From the NCBI GenBank assembly GCA_964501335.1, contig CAZCTC010000065.1:1-42827 (forward strand): 42,827 bases of DNA, written 5' to 3'. Positions 15,007-22,270 of the stretch are shown piece by piece. How positions within the stretch are numbered: the first letter of the stretch is position 1; the number at the start of each line of letters is the position of its first letter. A program made the translations under genes and the position numbers. This DNA is from CAZCTC01 sp964501335 (lineage in GTDB: Bacteria > Chloroflexota > Anaerolineae > B4-G1 > SLSP01). Under the pieces are notes generated by a model. The model searched no databases. It had not been told where the DNA came from and saw nothing but the letters and a program-made list of their open reading frames with translations.

Positions 15007-17478
15007 ATGTCATCCAATCCACCGAATACAACCAACATCAACGGCAATAACAACATAGTAGGCAATAACAACACAATCATCCAGCCCTTGCCCGATCCCA
15101 TGGGACATAGAGCCGCCTGCCAGGCCCTCCCTCCCCCCCAGCCCTTCATCGATCGAGAAAAGGAACGGGATGCCCTAAGCAAGGCCCTGCTTGCCGGCGA
15201 CGTGCGCCTGATCTGCGGCATGGGTGGAGTCGGCAAAACGGCCCTGGCTCAGCGCATCGTTCAAGACTTGGCCGACGCCGGCAAATTCCCCGAAGGTATC
15301 CTCTGGCTTCCCCTGGAAGGTAATCCAGCCCCTGAAACCGTGGCCGTCTGGGTGCTGGCCGCCTTTGGGTTGAAACCCGAAGGGAACCCTCTCATCCAAA
15401 TGGCACAGACCCTCAACCACTATCGTCCCCTGTTGATCCTGGACAACGCCGAAGCCGCTTTGGATACTGCCGATACTATCCTTGCCCATCGGAGCAAAGC
15501 CGCTGTCCTGGTAACCAGCCGCAACGTCAAAGCGGGACTCGATGTCATTCCGGGCTCGCCCGATGACCTGTCTCCACTGGAAGATCCCGATGCTGTTGAA
15601 TTGCTGCGCTCACGAATGGCAGGGAGTCCTCTAGACGACGCTCAAGCCGGCGAACTCAACAGACTGGTCGGAGGCCTCCCCCTGGCTCTGATCCTGGCGG
15701 CCGGCTTTATTACCAAAACCTTACGTCGTGATCCCCACCCCCTGACTACGTACCTGAATCTTCTCCGCAAAAGCCCCTTAACGGCCCTGACCATGGGAGA
15801 TCGGCGAGAACGCAGTGTGCAAATAGCCTTCGATTTAAGCTGGGACCGTCTGAACCCAACAGAACAACACGCCATGATGGCCCTGGCGACGCTCCCCGGC
15901 GAATCCGCAGCTTTGCCGGCGCTGGCCGCCGCCCTGGAAATGGAACCGCAATCCTTACAATCTATCCTCTGGATACTGGGAGACTATTCGCTGATCATCC
16001 AAACCGAAGAACGGTGGCGATTACATCCCCTGCTCAAACTCTATGCCGGGGAAAAGACTCATACCGCTGAAGCCACTTTGCTTCGTGAACGGCTGGAGCG
16101 ATACTACCTGGATTATGCCATCCAGGGTAACACCAACAATAAATACGGCGAACATTTGGATGCTGAGCATGACAATGTCTTGGGCGCCATGATCTGGGCC
16201 TGGGAAAAACAGGATTGGTCCAAGATCATATCCTTTGCCGAAGCAATAGATTTCTATTTACAGCTACGTGGATACAACACCATGCGTCTGGAATGCGCCC
16301 ACTGGCGCTGGGAAGCAGCGAAAAAATTACAGAATCCGCTAGAAATAGCCAACGCCCTACAAAACCTGGGAGCTGTGCACATGAGACGCGCCGAGTACAC
16401 AATGGCGCGGAGGTGGTACGAAGAAGCCTTACCCGTCTACCAGGCCATCGGCGATCTCCTTGGCGAAGCCAACGCTCTAAAAAGCCTAGGAAACACACAT
16501 AGAATGCTCGTCGAGTACGCATCAGCACGGGAACAGTACGAAAAAGCCTTGATCATATACCAAGCCATCGGCGACCGCCAGGGCGAAGCCACTGCTCTAA
16601 AAAGCCTGGGAAATGTACATAGAATGCGCGCCGAGTACGTATCAGCGCGGGAACAGTACGAAAAAGCCTTGATCATATACCAAGCCATCGGCGACCGCCT
16701 GGGCAAAGCCAACATTCTCTTCCGCTTGGGAAACATACACCGGATACTCACCAAGTACGCATCAGCGAAGGATCAGTACGAAGAAGCCTTGACCATATAC
16801 CGGGCCATCGGATCCCGCCTGGGCGAGGCCAATGCCCTAAAAGGATTGGGAAACGTACATAAAATGCTCGCCGAGTACGAGGCGGCGCGGGAGCGGTACA
16901 TGGAAGCCTTGACGATCTACCAGTCCATCGGTGATCGCCAGGGCGAAGCCAACGCTCTCCATAGACTGGGGGATGTGCACCGAATGCTCGATGAATATAA
17001 AGCAGCACGGGAACGATATGCCGAAGCCTTGACCATGTACCAAGCCATCGGAAACCGCGAGGGTGAAGCCAATATAATTCATAGTTTTGGCGAAATTCAT
17101 CTTAACCAAAATGAATACGAAGAAGCCCGCAGAGATCTAACGACAGCTCTTTCCCTTCATCAAACCATTCAAAATCGCATTGGAATCGCCAATTCCCTTC
17201 GTGAATTGGGAGATGTAGCTCGTTGCCAACAACAATGGGATGATGCTGCTCAACTCTACAAACAATCCTTAAATATCTGCCATGAAATTGGTGAGCGGTG
17301 CGGCGAAGCTGTCTGTATTGCCATGCAAGGCCGGCTGGCCGCCGCCCAAGGCAACAATGAAAGTGCCCGGCAGCTTTTCAATGAAGCCCTGGCAATCTAT
17401 CAAGAAATTGGCCTCAAGAAAGAGGTCACCGAAGTTCAAGGCTGGCTGGCCGAAATAACTACTTCAAAGCAAGAATAA
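15007..17478 (+). CDS. NB-ARC/TPR STAND ATPase with Asn/Gly-rich N-terminus
   Basis: 823-residue STAND regulator. The N-terminus (about 8-28) is an Asn/Gly repeat, INGNNNIVGNNNTII, of the type found as short beta or amyloid-like tails in NLR-related proteins. An NB-ARC ATPase follows, with Walker A GMGGVGKTA at about 70-78, Walker B LLILDNAEAAL, sensor-like VLVTSRN and the GLPLAL motif. A winged helix lies around 280-350. The C-terminal half has about nine 40-residue tetratricopeptide repeats (EALxIYQAIGDRxGEANALxxLGNVHRML). The repeats at DNA level are very similar, showing recent expansion. A strong GGAGG site precedes the ATG. No effector domain is fused, so a partner such as the two upstream GNAT-like proteins may act downstream. 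It converges on the next gene with a 20-base overlap. Confidence 0.85.
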   Translation: MSSNPPNTTNINGNNNIVGNNNTIIQPLPDPMGHRAACQALPPPQPFIDREKERDALSKALLAGDVRLICGMGGVGKTALAQRIVQDLADAGKFPEGILWLPLEGNPAPETVAVWVLAAFGLKPEGNPLIQMAQTLNHYRPLLILDNAEAALDTADTILAHRSKAAVLVTSRNVKAGLDVIPGSPDDLSPLEDPDAVELLRSRMAGSPLDDAQAGELNRLVGGLPLALILAAGFITKTLRRDPHPLTTYLNLLRKSPLTALTMGDRRERSVQIAFDLSWDRLNPTEQHAMMALATLPGESAALPALAAALEMEPQSLQSILWILGDYSLIIQTEERWRLHPLLKLYAGEKTHTAEATLLRERLERYYLDYAIQGNTNNKYGEHLDAEHDNVLGAMIWAWEKQDWSKIISFAEAIDFYLQLRGYNTMRLECAHWRWEAAKKLQNPLEIANALQNLGAVHMRRAEYTMARRWYEEALPVYQAIGDLLGEANALKSLGNTHRMLVEYASAREQYEKALIIYQAIGDRQGEATALKSLGNVHRMRAEYVSAREQYEKALIIYQAIGDRLGKANILFRLGNIHRILTKYASAKDQYEEALTIYRAIGSRLGEANALKGLGNVHKMLAEYEAARERYMEALTIYQSIGDRQGEANALHRLGDVHRMLDEYKAARERYAEALTMYQAIGNREGEANIIHSFGEIHLNQNEYEEARRDLTTALSLHQTIQNRIGIANSLRELGDVARCQQQWDDAAQLYKQSLNICHEIGERCGEAVCIAMQGRLAAAQGNNESARQLFNEALAIYQEIGLKKEVTEVQGWLAEITTSKQE

Positions 17479-17902
17479 CTCCCACCACCACCGCCGCGCC
17501 GCCGAATAGCTTATCCATCCAGCTCCCCGTCTTGATATGCGCCAGCGTGATTCGTCCCAGCGGCCACAACAAGGGGATGCCGTCGGATAGACAATCCAGC
17601 GCCAGGTGGGAGAGCCAGCCGGCCAGCACGGCGCCGGCGACGGCGATCGGCGCGAACTGGTAGACCAGCCATCCCGCCACCAGGGCCGACCAGAGCCAGT
17701 GGGTGAAGCCCCGGTGCCCGAACATCCCCTTGATCTGCTCGCCGGCTCCCGGGAGATTGATCTGGAGCCAGTCCGGGACCAGGCCGGCCAGGCCGCCGGC
17801 GACGGTGCATAGCGCCAGCACTGCCGGATCATGCAGGCCGGCGCTGCGGGCCACCGCCAGCCCCGCCGCAGCGCCGGCCGCCAGGTGCGTCTTGCCCATC
17901 AT
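17459..17902 (-). CDS. YdjM/DUF457-family membrane-bound metal-dependent hydrolase-like protein
   Basis: 147-residue integral membrane protein, last in the long minus-strand programme. It shows the signature of the YdjM (DUF457) family: TH near the N-terminus (MMGKTHLAAG), Asp in VPDWLQ, GHRGFTHW at about 72-79, and SHLALDCLSDGIPLLWPLG, followed by a last hydrophobic stretch. These His/Asp residues probably bind metal, but the reaction is not established for the family. The ATGATGG at 17897-17902 overlaps the stop of the preceding 33-residue gene, indicating coupling. Similar proteins are found on chromosomes and phages, so a role in the element's envelope steps is inference. Confidence 0.78.
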   Translation of the reverse strand: MMGKTHLAAGAAAGLAVARSAGLHDPAVLALCTVAGGLAGLVPDWLQINLPGAGEQIKGMFGHRGFTHWLWSALVAGWLVYQFAPIAVAGAVLAGWLSHLALDCLSDGIPLLWPLGRITLAHIKTGSWMDKLFGGAAVVVGVILALK

Positions 17903-18000
17903 TTCTTGACGCCTTTCCGCCGGCGTTTCTTTCCGCCGCCCTTGATCTTCTTCACGGTTTTCTTTGCCACTCCGAAGACACTGTTTATGAGCTTTCCCAT
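17899..18000 (-). CDS. 33-residue highly basic Gly/Lys/Arg-rich peptide
   Basis: Very short gene with an excellent ribosome site (AGGAGGAAGC before the ATG) and a stop overlapping the YdjM-like start. The peptide begins MGKLINSVFGVAKKTVKKIK and continues with a GGGKKRRR stretch, giving an amphipathic N-terminal half and a very basic C-terminus. It could bind DNA, like virion core peptides, or act at membranes. I cannot decide from sequence. A longer in-frame version starting at 18135 is possible but lacks such a ribosome site. Confidence 0.55.
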   Translation of the reverse strand: MGKLINSVFGVAKKTVKKIKGGGKKRRRKGVKK

Positions 18001-18113
18001 GCTTCCTCCTGCGTCTCCAGAAATTCCAGCGTCCCCGCCGGCAATGTACCACTGGCCAAAAGCCGTAGGGCCCACCGCATTCTCAAAAAGAAAACTTCCA
18101 GACGTTGTTTCAT
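17985..18113 (-). CDS. Possible 42-residue small protein overlapping the basic peptide gene
   Basis: ATG at 18113 preceded by AGCAGGAAAAGCC, a good ribosome site. The peptide starts MKQRLEVFFLRMRWALRLLA and ends TQEEAWESS: a basic hydrophobic helix followed by an acidic tail. It overlaps the start of the 33-residue gene by 16 bases in another frame. The position, ribosome site and lack of any other gene between 18000 and 18247 support it, but there is no homology evidence. Confidence 0.4.
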   Translation of the reverse strand: MKQRLEVFFLRMRWALRLLASGTLPAGTLEFLETQEEAWESS

Positions 18114-18193
18114 GGCTTTTCCTGCTTTCCCGCAATCGGTTTATCTAAATTCGGATACGCCGCGCTGGATGGGGGGAAGAGAATTTTTTTGTG

Positions 18194-18231
18194 GGTATTT
18201 TGGGCGGCCTCGGAAGGCCGCCCAAAATACC
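18194..18231. other. Perfect 17-bp stem, 4-base loop palindrome
   Basis: GGTATTTTGGGCGGCCT pairs perfectly with its reverse complement around the loop CGGA. On the transcribed minus strand it is followed by CACAAAAAAA, not a U-tract, so it is not a standard terminator for this operon. It lies between the second zinc-ribbon gene and the small-peptide genes and may stabilise the upstream mRNA. Confidence 0.75.
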
Positions 18232-18246
18232 TTCCCCGTTTTTGCT

Positions 18247-18444
18247 TCATTTCGTCATCTCCAGCTTTGTACCCTGACAGGCCGGACAGCCGGCCCTGGC
18301 AAAACTCGTGATCTGCTCCGGCTCAACGGTATGCTTGCATTGTGTGCAGCGCATCCCTTGGGCCCGGTTCTTCCAGAGCAGGAACTTCACGAACGTGACG
18401 CCTATCCAGTGCTCGACTTGTTGAGGGGTTATCCAGGGGAACAT
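18247..18444 (-). CDS. Small zinc-ribbon protein A
   Basis: 65-residue protein with a hydrophobic N-terminal half (ITPQQVEHWIGVTFVKFLLW) and a C-terminal zinc ribbon formed by CTQC and CPAC (about 33-36 and 53-56). AGGAGG lies before the ATG. The adjacent upstream gene encodes a second ribbon protein of similar size with an equivalent ...SFARAGCP/RLARLGCP segment, suggesting a duplicated pair. Probable role: metal-dependent binding of protein or nucleic acid. The partner is unknown. Confidence 0.7.
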   Translation of the reverse strand: MFPWITPQQVEHWIGVTFVKFLLWKNRAQGMRCTQCKHTVEPEQITSFARAGCPACQGTKLEMTK

Positions 18445-18447
18445 CGG

Positions 18448-18657
18448 CTATCCTCCTACCGCCGTTTCAAAACGGCGCTTTGCTTCGTCCGGCATGGTGT
18501 AATCGAAGATCCTGCACTGGCACTCCGGGCAGCCCAGCCGCGCCAGGCGTTGCAGGTTCTCGCCCTTGAGATCCCGCCCGCAGCTATGGCACTTCACCGC
18601 AGTCGATACTCGGAACATCACCGTCATAGCCTGCATTCCTTGCATAGACTTCAGCAT
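18448..18657 (-). CDS. Small zinc-ribbon protein B
   Basis: 69-residue protein with CHSC and CPEC pairs (about 23-26 and 43-46) and the segment LQRLARLGCPECQ, which parallels FARAGCPACQ in the next gene. A GGAGG site precedes the ATG. The three-base spacing to the next gene implies co-translation. It has no membrane helix. Likely a paralogue of zinc-ribbon protein A within the envelope module. Confidence 0.7.
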   Translation of the reverse strand: MLKSMQGMQAMTVMFRVSTAVKCHSCGRDLKGENLQRLARLGCPECQCRIFDYTMPDEAKRRFETAVGG

Positions 18658-18666
18658 TCCAGCCTC

Positions 18667-18990
18667 CTATTCCAGCTCATCAGTCTTGTTCAGCCAGGCA
18701 AACAAGACATTGAACGCCGCAATCAAGAGCAGCACAACGATCAGCAACGGCCATGTGTCGGTATCGCTCACAATGGCGTAAATGGTGGTTCCCACCCGCC
18801 CAATCATATAGAAAAAATCTACATTGAAATGGATATTGTCCAGCGGGGAGGGAACATGGTGGATAACAAAGGGTTGGACCTGCGATGGGATCGAACTCAG
18901 CGTCGAGGCGGTATCGCTCATGGAGGATACCGAAAATATCTGCGCATCTAACGTCGTGCTGCCGGTAATCGTTTCGGTAAAGTAGGTCAC
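18667..18990 (-). CDS. Small secreted-loop/two-helix membrane protein
   Basis: 107-residue protein with a GTG start preceded by GGGGGTGA. The first ~45 residues are polar and Thr/Ser-rich (TETITGSTTLDAQIFSVSSM). A hydrophobic segment at about 60-75 (NVDFFYMIGRVGTTIYAIV) and a strong helix at about 80-100 (WPLLIVVLLLIAAFNVLFAWL) follow. The short tail is acidic. No family is recognised. The five-base spacing from the preceding gene places it in the same transcript as the large M23-like protein. Confidence 0.6.
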   Translation of the reverse strand: MTYFTETITGSTTLDAQIFSVSSMSDTASTLSSIPSQVQPFVIHHVPSPLDNIHFNVDFFYMIGRVGTTIYAIVSDTDTWPLLIVVLLLIAAFNVLFAWLNKTDELE

Positions 18991-18994
18991 TGGA

Positions 18995-19543
18995 TCACCC
19001 CCGGATTACATGGAACACAAACAGGATAATTTGCCAGATGAGCTTTAACGCGGCGATCGCCAGCATAATGACCCAGATCAACGCCTGGATGATAGAGACC
19101 CAGATGATCGCCGCCAGCACAAAGCCGACCAGGACATTCAGGAAGAGTACATCGATGCCCTCCCGCTTGAGGGCCCGGATGTAGGCCACCGGAGCGCCCA
19201 GCCCTTGCCCCAGAGCCCAGGCCATTTCCGGTAGCGAGGGCTGATCCGAGACCTGCGCCGGCCGGATCGGGCTGCTGCTCGGCCGATACCCGCCGTCGAC
19301 AATGCCGCAGCTCTGCACCTGGTAGACGATGCCGGCGGAGATGGCCTTGCCGATCCAGGCAAAGGCCGGAGCGAAGAACCTATCTACCGCTGCAATCCAT
19401 TCCCAGGCGGAATCCTCGCTGGGTTGCTCCGCCGAGGTCGTGCCCGGCTGCGCGTCCGGCGGTGGGGTAGGTTCCGCCCCGAGCACCGGTGCCGCCTGGA
19501 ACAACCACCAACCCACAAAAATCGCCAGTATCCACCGTTTCAT
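18995..19543 (-). CDS. Signal-peptide-bearing membrane protein of the envelope module
   Basis: 182-residue protein. The ATG at 19543 overlaps the stop of the 907-residue gene as ATGA, which fixes the start. It opens with a signal peptide (MKRWILAIFVGWWLFQAAPV, cleavage near LGAEP), then a Pro-rich linker, a domain of about 45-110 with WAWIGKAISAGIVYQVQS-like segments, and two C-terminal membrane helices (FLNVLVGFVLAAIIWVSIIQ and a following WVIMLAIAALKLIWQIILF). No known family. The translational coupling suggests a complex with its upstream neighbour. Confidence 0.65.
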   Translation of the reverse strand: MKRWILAIFVGWWLFQAAPVLGAEPTPPPDAQPGTTSAEQPSEDSAWEWIAAVDRFFAPAFAWIGKAISAGIVYQVQSCGIVDGGYRPSSSPIRPAQVSDQPSLPEMAWALGQGLGAPVAYIRALKREGIDVLFLNVLVGFVLAAIIWVSIIQALIWVIMLAIAALKLIWQIILFVFHVIRG

Positions 19544-22263
19544 GAGCGCTCTCCTGATTTGAAGGTCCGGGCAAATTTGTTGATGGTCCAGATCACCAAC
19601 TTCCGGGCCAGCCAGCCGATCAACAACATGGTCATCGGCAACATAAAGGTCGACGCCACCGTGGAATTGATGACGGCCAGGCCGACGGCGAAGCCGCTGT
19701 TGGCGTTCAGGTCGCCGGAAATATCCGCCGAGGCGATGGCCGAGTAGTACAGGGCCTGCACGAAGTAGATCATGACGTTCTTGATACAAATCGTGCCGTC
19801 GGCATAGCTGAAGATCGCCGTCATGACCCCCATGAACAACTCGCCCAACCGCATCAGGATATGCTTGACGACCATCCAGATCCGGTAGATGAAGACGCCC
19901 ACCACGTCCCAGGCATCGATCAGCCAGTTGACGATCTTTTCCAGCGCACTGGCCAGGCCGTTGTAGAGATCCACCGACGCGCAGAGGATCGGATAGCCGA
20001 CCCAGTCATAGAGCAAGTTCCCGAGCCAGCCGAAGACATCCCCCAACCACTTCAAGACGGCGGTCACCAATGGGATAAAGTCCGTAAAGAGATTCCATGT
20101 CAGATTGAGGGTCGGCAGCGCCGGGAAGGGCGTCTTGTGTTTGCCCTGGATGAAGGTACCGTTGCCGTTGTCGCCTTCGCAGCCCGGCAGTCGCTCGATG
20201 GTCAGATGGGGGGTCCGGCAATCCGGGAAAGCCCCATAGTATTGCTGGGGGTCGATCAAAATACCGCCCAGTTGCAGGGCCACAATGGCATTCCCGTTGT
20301 AACTGGTCAACGTGTGGCCGATGAGCTGGCCGCGTTTTACGCTGACGGGTCTGGCCGATGAGCTGCCTTGCTCTACATTGCAGTAGATCGAGGTAGCCTG
20401 CATGTTGGTCTCGTCGTCGTAGAGGTATTTCCCATGGTCGATGTAGACGCAGTTCTTGTAACTCACGCCGTCCAACATCAGTCCTTCACTGGCTATACCC
20501 GGCCCTCCCGACATAGAAAAGGGGCGAATCGTCCCCGCGCCGATGGCATGGATCGGAATGCCGGGAGCGTTCCGGCCGATCAGCAGGGCCGGGAAGGCGG
20601 CGCGGTAGTCCTCTTTGACTTCCCAATCCCGTTCACAGACAGGGTGCCAGAAGAAGCGATCCCGGTAAGCGCCGGTGTAACCGCTGCCGTAGGTAAAGCA
20701 GAAGTCATTCAAGGTGACCGGAGCGACCGAGCGGAAGGTGAACTTGACCCGGCGCTCGGCAAAAGGCTCCATGTTGATCGAAAGCCGTTGCGTCCCTTTG
20801 ACCACATCCAACCGGTGCGTCACTTTGTCGCCCCGGCCGGCATCGATGGTGATATACAGGATGGTCCCTTTGGCGCTGACGGCGGTGAACTCCAGGATCA
20901 GTTGTTTAGCCGTCAGATCGTCTCCGGTCGAAGCGTAGGCGTCCAACGGATCGCCGAAGTTGTCGCCGGCGCCGCTGTAGCCGGAGCACATCCACCAGTA
21001 GACCCGCAGCTTGGGGTCGGTAGGATTCTTCAGGTATTGCTGGCAGATCTCCGGCATCTGTCCGGGCAACTCGCCCCCCGGCGTCCAGGTAATCGGCGTC
21101 GCAGCGCCGAAGCCCATCACCACCGGATCGGTACCGCCGCCGCCCCCGCCCCAGGTTCCGTCGTAGATTGGAATGGTAATTGGAGTTGTGGACGTAACCG
21201 GCTTCCAGCCGCCGAGGTTCTTACCAGGAACTATTACATTGTCCACCGTGACGGTCGGCGGCAGGGACATCGGGTCCGGCCCCGGCCAGCCGGGCCAGAG
21301 GCAGGGCGTCTCGCCGGGGTTCAGACAGAAGTTCCAGATCCGCACCGGTCCCAGGTCGCCGGGCCCCATGGTAATCACATCCCCCGGATCGAGCTGCATG
21401 CGATGGGCGACGGCCGTCTGGCCCGCTACCACATACTCCTTGGAGTTGGACGTGCCGCCTTCGACAAAGTAATTGGCTCCCATCAGGGGAGCCTCCAGCA
21501 CCACATTGGCGACATAGCCGCCCGGCGTGAGCACCATGGTCGCTGCTGCACTGACCATCGAGCTGCGCGGCAGAATGTCGCCGGCATTCAGGCCGAAGTC
21601 TGCCAGCGTCATCAGACACTCGGTGGGCGTCACCGGAATAATGAATTGGGGATCGCAGATCTGCACATGGGCATAGCCGGTGCGATCCTCCGGCCCCCGG
21701 CCGAAGTCGTCGGCCTGCATTTCGACCAGCGTGGTCGAAACATTCGCACTTTCGTTGAGGACCAACACCGAAGTCGTGGTTTGCACCAGCGTATTCCAGG
21801 GACCGTTGAGAAAGTAGATCATGATCTCGGGCCAGACGGCGTCGAGAGAATGGTAGCGGACATAGGCAGTACAACCGCTACCCCAGTAAGAGGATACCGT
21901 CGATGACACGGCCATATGGACGGTCAAGGTAGAGCTGGAGCCGGCGCAGATGAAATACCGTTTGTAGTTGTTGCTGCCATCGACCCAGGTGCGGATGTCG
22001 TGAGAGAAACATCCACTGACCGTCTGAATCAGCGTGCCGTCGGCCGGGTTGGCGCAGGAGAAGAAACCGTTCGAGGATTCATAGACCTGGAAAGGGCGAT
22101 AGGTTCCCGTCGTTACGGTCATCGCCGCCGGCTGGGCAACCGGAACCGGGACCGGCGCCGCCGCCACTCTTTCCGGCAAGGCGATGACCAACCCGACACT
22201 GAACCCCAGCAGAGTCCAGAGCACTGCCAGCCATCTTCCAGTTTTACACTTTCCAATTCTCAT
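19540..22263 (-). CDS. Large envelope protein: secreted beta-rich region, degenerate M23-like domain, VirB6-like helices
   Basis: 907-residue protein, start at 22263 (MRIGKCKTGRWL), with a signal peptide ending near VAAAP. The first ~550 residues are extracytoplasmic and beta-rich, with several Cys. At about 568-680 the order of an M23/lysostaphin peptidase domain is visible: IHAIGAGTIRPF, CVYIDHGKYLY, a YCNVEQ strand, VSVKRGQLIGHTL, IDPQQYY. The catalytic HxH strand is replaced by IVALQL, so hydrolysis is unlikely. The last ~200 residues carry six or more hydrophobic helices, recalling VirB6/TrbL channel proteins. It is probably the core of the element's envelope-spanning machine. The stop overlaps the next start. 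Confidence 0.72.
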   Translation of the reverse strand: MRIGKCKTGRWLAVLWTLLGFSVGLVIALPERVAAAPVPVPVAQPAAMTVTTGTYRPFQVYESSNGFFSCANPADGTLIQTVSGCFSHDIRTWVDGSNNYKRYFICAGSSSTLTVHMAVSSTVSSYWGSGCTAYVRYHSLDAVWPEIMIYFLNGPWNTLVQTTTSVLVLNESANVSTTLVEMQADDFGRGPEDRTGYAHVQICDPQFIIPVTPTECLMTLADFGLNAGDILPRSSMVSAAATMVLTPGGYVANVVLEAPLMGANYFVEGGTSNSKEYVVAGQTAVAHRMQLDPGDVITMGPGDLGPVRIWNFCLNPGETPCLWPGWPGPDPMSLPPTVTVDNVIVPGKNLGGWKPVTSTTPITIPIYDGTWGGGGGGTDPVVMGFGAATPITWTPGGELPGQMPEICQQYLKNPTDPKLRVYWWMCSGYSGAGDNFGDPLDAYASTGDDLTAKQLILEFTAVSAKGTILYITIDAGRGDKVTHRLDVVKGTQRLSINMEPFAERRVKFTFRSVAPVTLNDFCFTYGSGYTGAYRDRFFWHPVCERDWEVKEDYRAAFPALLIGRNAPGIPIHAIGAGTIRPFSMSGGPGIASEGLMLDGVSYKNCVYIDHGKYLYDDETNMQATSIYCNVEQGSSSARPVSVKRGQLIGHTLTSYNGNAIVALQLGGILIDPQQYYGAFPDCRTPHLTIERLPGCEGDNGNGTFIQGKHKTPFPALPTLNLTWNLFTDFIPLVTAVLKWLGDVFGWLGNLLYDWVGYPILCASVDLYNGLASALEKIVNWLIDAWDVVGVFIYRIWMVVKHILMRLGELFMGVMTAIFSYADGTICIKNVMIYFVQALYYSAIASADISGDLNANSGFAVGLAVINSTVASTFMLPMTMLLIGWLARKLVIWTINKFARTFKSGERS

Positions 22264-22270
22264 AAGGCCC

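Noticed and set aside
16340..17300. Regular ~120-bp repeats
   Set aside because: These are in-frame tetratricopeptide repeats of the STAND protein.
18194..18231. Rho-independent terminator for the minus-strand operon
   Set aside because: On the transcribed strand the hairpin is followed by A residues instead of U.
20368..21906. Long plus-strand open frame opposite the 907-aa gene
   Set aside because: The sequence is low in recognisable domains and rich in Arg/His/Gln, as in antisense shadows; the minus frame has a signal peptide and coupled neighbours.
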